A stretch of 25,554 nucleotides of DNA from an uncultured Clostridia bacterium (GTDB taxonomy: Bacteria; Bacillota; Clostridia; HGM11514): positions 1-25,554 of the forward strand of contig CABSMD010000013.1 of assembly GCA_902478725.1 (NCBI GenBank), in the 5' to 3' direction. A model generated the notes under the pieces. The model was not told the DNA's origin. It saw only the letters and a program-made list of their open reading frames with translations, and searched no databases. The stretch's first letter is position 1. The number at the start of each line of letters is the position of its first letter. Below, in pieces: positions 24,807 to 25,554 of this stretch. A program made the translations under genes and the position numbers.

Positions 24807-25529
24807 TTATTCACTCCCCCCTGTCTCTTTCAACCCAAATTCATTGAGCTTACGATCTATTTCTTCGTTGATATCCTTATTTTCCTTGAATAAGGTCTCA
24901 TAGGGGTTTTCAAAATCGAACACCGCCGTGCGGAAGGCGTTTTGCAGGCCGCGCGGGGTATAATAGCTCCCCGGCACCTCCGGCACCGCCTTGACCTCTC
25001 CCCATTGCGCCATCAGGCTGTCGTATTCCTCCGAGCTCCACGGGAGTTTCCCAAACGCCTCAATATTCGCAGTCGCGTAACGGGCGGACGGCCCCATCAG
25101 AGATTCCAGCTCCAGGCCATACATCGCCTGCACATCTGCGCTTGACCACCATTTCATGAATTCCCAGCCATCGCTGTTGTCCTTACCCTTGTCAAACATA
25201 ATGCTCGCGGTCATGGTCGCCGCGCCCGAACGGTCGATCGTACCGTCCTCCTGCAGAGTGCCCGGAATCGGTGCCATGCCCCACAGCCCCTGGATCTCAG
25301 GCGCCGCGGCGGACAGCATGTTAAACTGCGTATATGCCTGGATGGCAAGCGGCATCTCACCGGTGCGGAAACGATTATAAAAATCAAATGTTAAAGGGAA
25401 GTCGTATTTGGTATAGTATCCCACCAGCTCAGCAAACGCCTCCTTGGCAGGCTCCTCGTCAAAGGCGGTCTGATCCAGAGTGTCCTTATAATACCTGCCG
25501 TGCTTTTGAAACAACAGGGTCTGGAACAT
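24807..25529 (-). CDS. Extracellular solute-binding protein, C-terminal part
   Basis: At least 240 residues match the C-terminal half of a sugar-type solute-binding protein (QAYTQFNMLSAAAPEIQGLWGMAPIPG; WEFMKWWSSADVQAMYG). There is no signal peptide, and the ATG at 25529 has no ribosome site, so it is not a natural start. Three codons upstream is an in-frame TAG (25538-25536), before which the frame encodes SNAVV up to the window edge. The full gene must extend beyond the window. Either it carries a nonsense codon or frameshift here, or the terminal bases are unreliable. It belongs with the two permease genes that follow. Confidence 0.8.
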   Translation of the reverse strand: MFQTLLFQKHGRYYKDTLDQTAFDEEPAKEAFAELVGYYTKYDFPLTFDFYNRFRTGEMPLAIQAYTQFNMLSAAAPEIQGLWGMAPIPGTLQEDGTIDRSGAATMTASIMFDKGKDNSDGWEFMKWWSSADVQAMYGLELESLMGPSARYATANIEAFGKLPWSSEEYDSLMAQWGEVKAVPEVPGSYYTPRGLQNAFRTAVFDFENPYETLFKENKDINEEIDRKLNEFGLKETGGSE

Positions 25530-25554
25530 CGTCGGCTACACGACAGCATTGGAC

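Noticed and set aside
20029..25538. Stop-codon reassignment (TAA and TAG read as glutamine)
   Set aside because: TAA, TAG and TGA all serve as normal stops at intact genes here (for example murA TAA, UDP-glucose dehydrogenase TAG, walJ TGA).

Overview
The window looks like a chromosomal segment of a Clostridia-type Firmicute (low to middling GC, probably anaerobic and gut-associated; the lineage is inferred and not fixed by any single gene). The evidence is a complete WalRK cell-wall control locus with YycH, YycI and WalJ, plus MurA, RlmH, AGGAGG-type ribosome sites, several TTG/GTG starts and sugar ABC transporters without a local ATPase. All genes but one run on the minus strand, so transcription goes from high to low coordinates.

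Region 1 (10074 to 1) is the cell-envelope block. A membrane-anchored LysM-G5-M23 peptidase (8533-10074) ends in a terminator. It is followed by walR, walK, a small secreted protein of unknown function, yycH, yycI, murA, walJ and rlmH (cut by the window edge). Two sites matching the published WalR recognition pattern (TGTWAH-N5-TGTWAH) lie here. One is an 11-bp-phased array of four half-sites before the M23 peptidase gene. The other lies immediately before a TATAAT box upstream of the unknown secreted protein. WalRK therefore probably activates both its neighbouring wall hydrolase and a gene inside its own operon. The murA leader carries two 38-bp repeats with inverted ends.

Region 2 (10495 to 13953) holds an orphan uroporphyrinogen-decarboxylase-fold protein, a UDP-glucose 6-dehydrogenase, and the only plus-strand gene, a ComEC-like metallo-beta-lactamase-fold hydrolase. 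Strong hairpins separate that gene from the convergent operon on its right.

Region 3 (25554 down to 14108) is one long co-directional locus with short gaps or 4-bp overlaps: solute-binding protein (cut at the window edge), two permeases, a secreted beta-propeller/TPR protein with a C-terminal membrane anchor, a YIP1-family membrane protein, a DUF5696 glycosidase-like secreted protein, a second permease pair, and two tandemly duplicated lipoprotein solute-binding proteins. It reads as a combined surface-processing and import system for an unknown glycan, using an ATPase encoded elsewhere.

Three disruptions fall in Region 3. First, a perfect 19-bp Tn5 mosaic end (the Nextera adapter) overwrites the 3' part of one permease gene and is almost certainly a library or assembly artefact; the reading frame resumes on the other side and gives a normal 299-residue permease. 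Second, a single in-frame TAA splits the DUF5696 gene. Third, an in-frame TAG precedes the solute-binding fragment at the right edge. Sequence quality should be checked before calling either of the last two genes dead.
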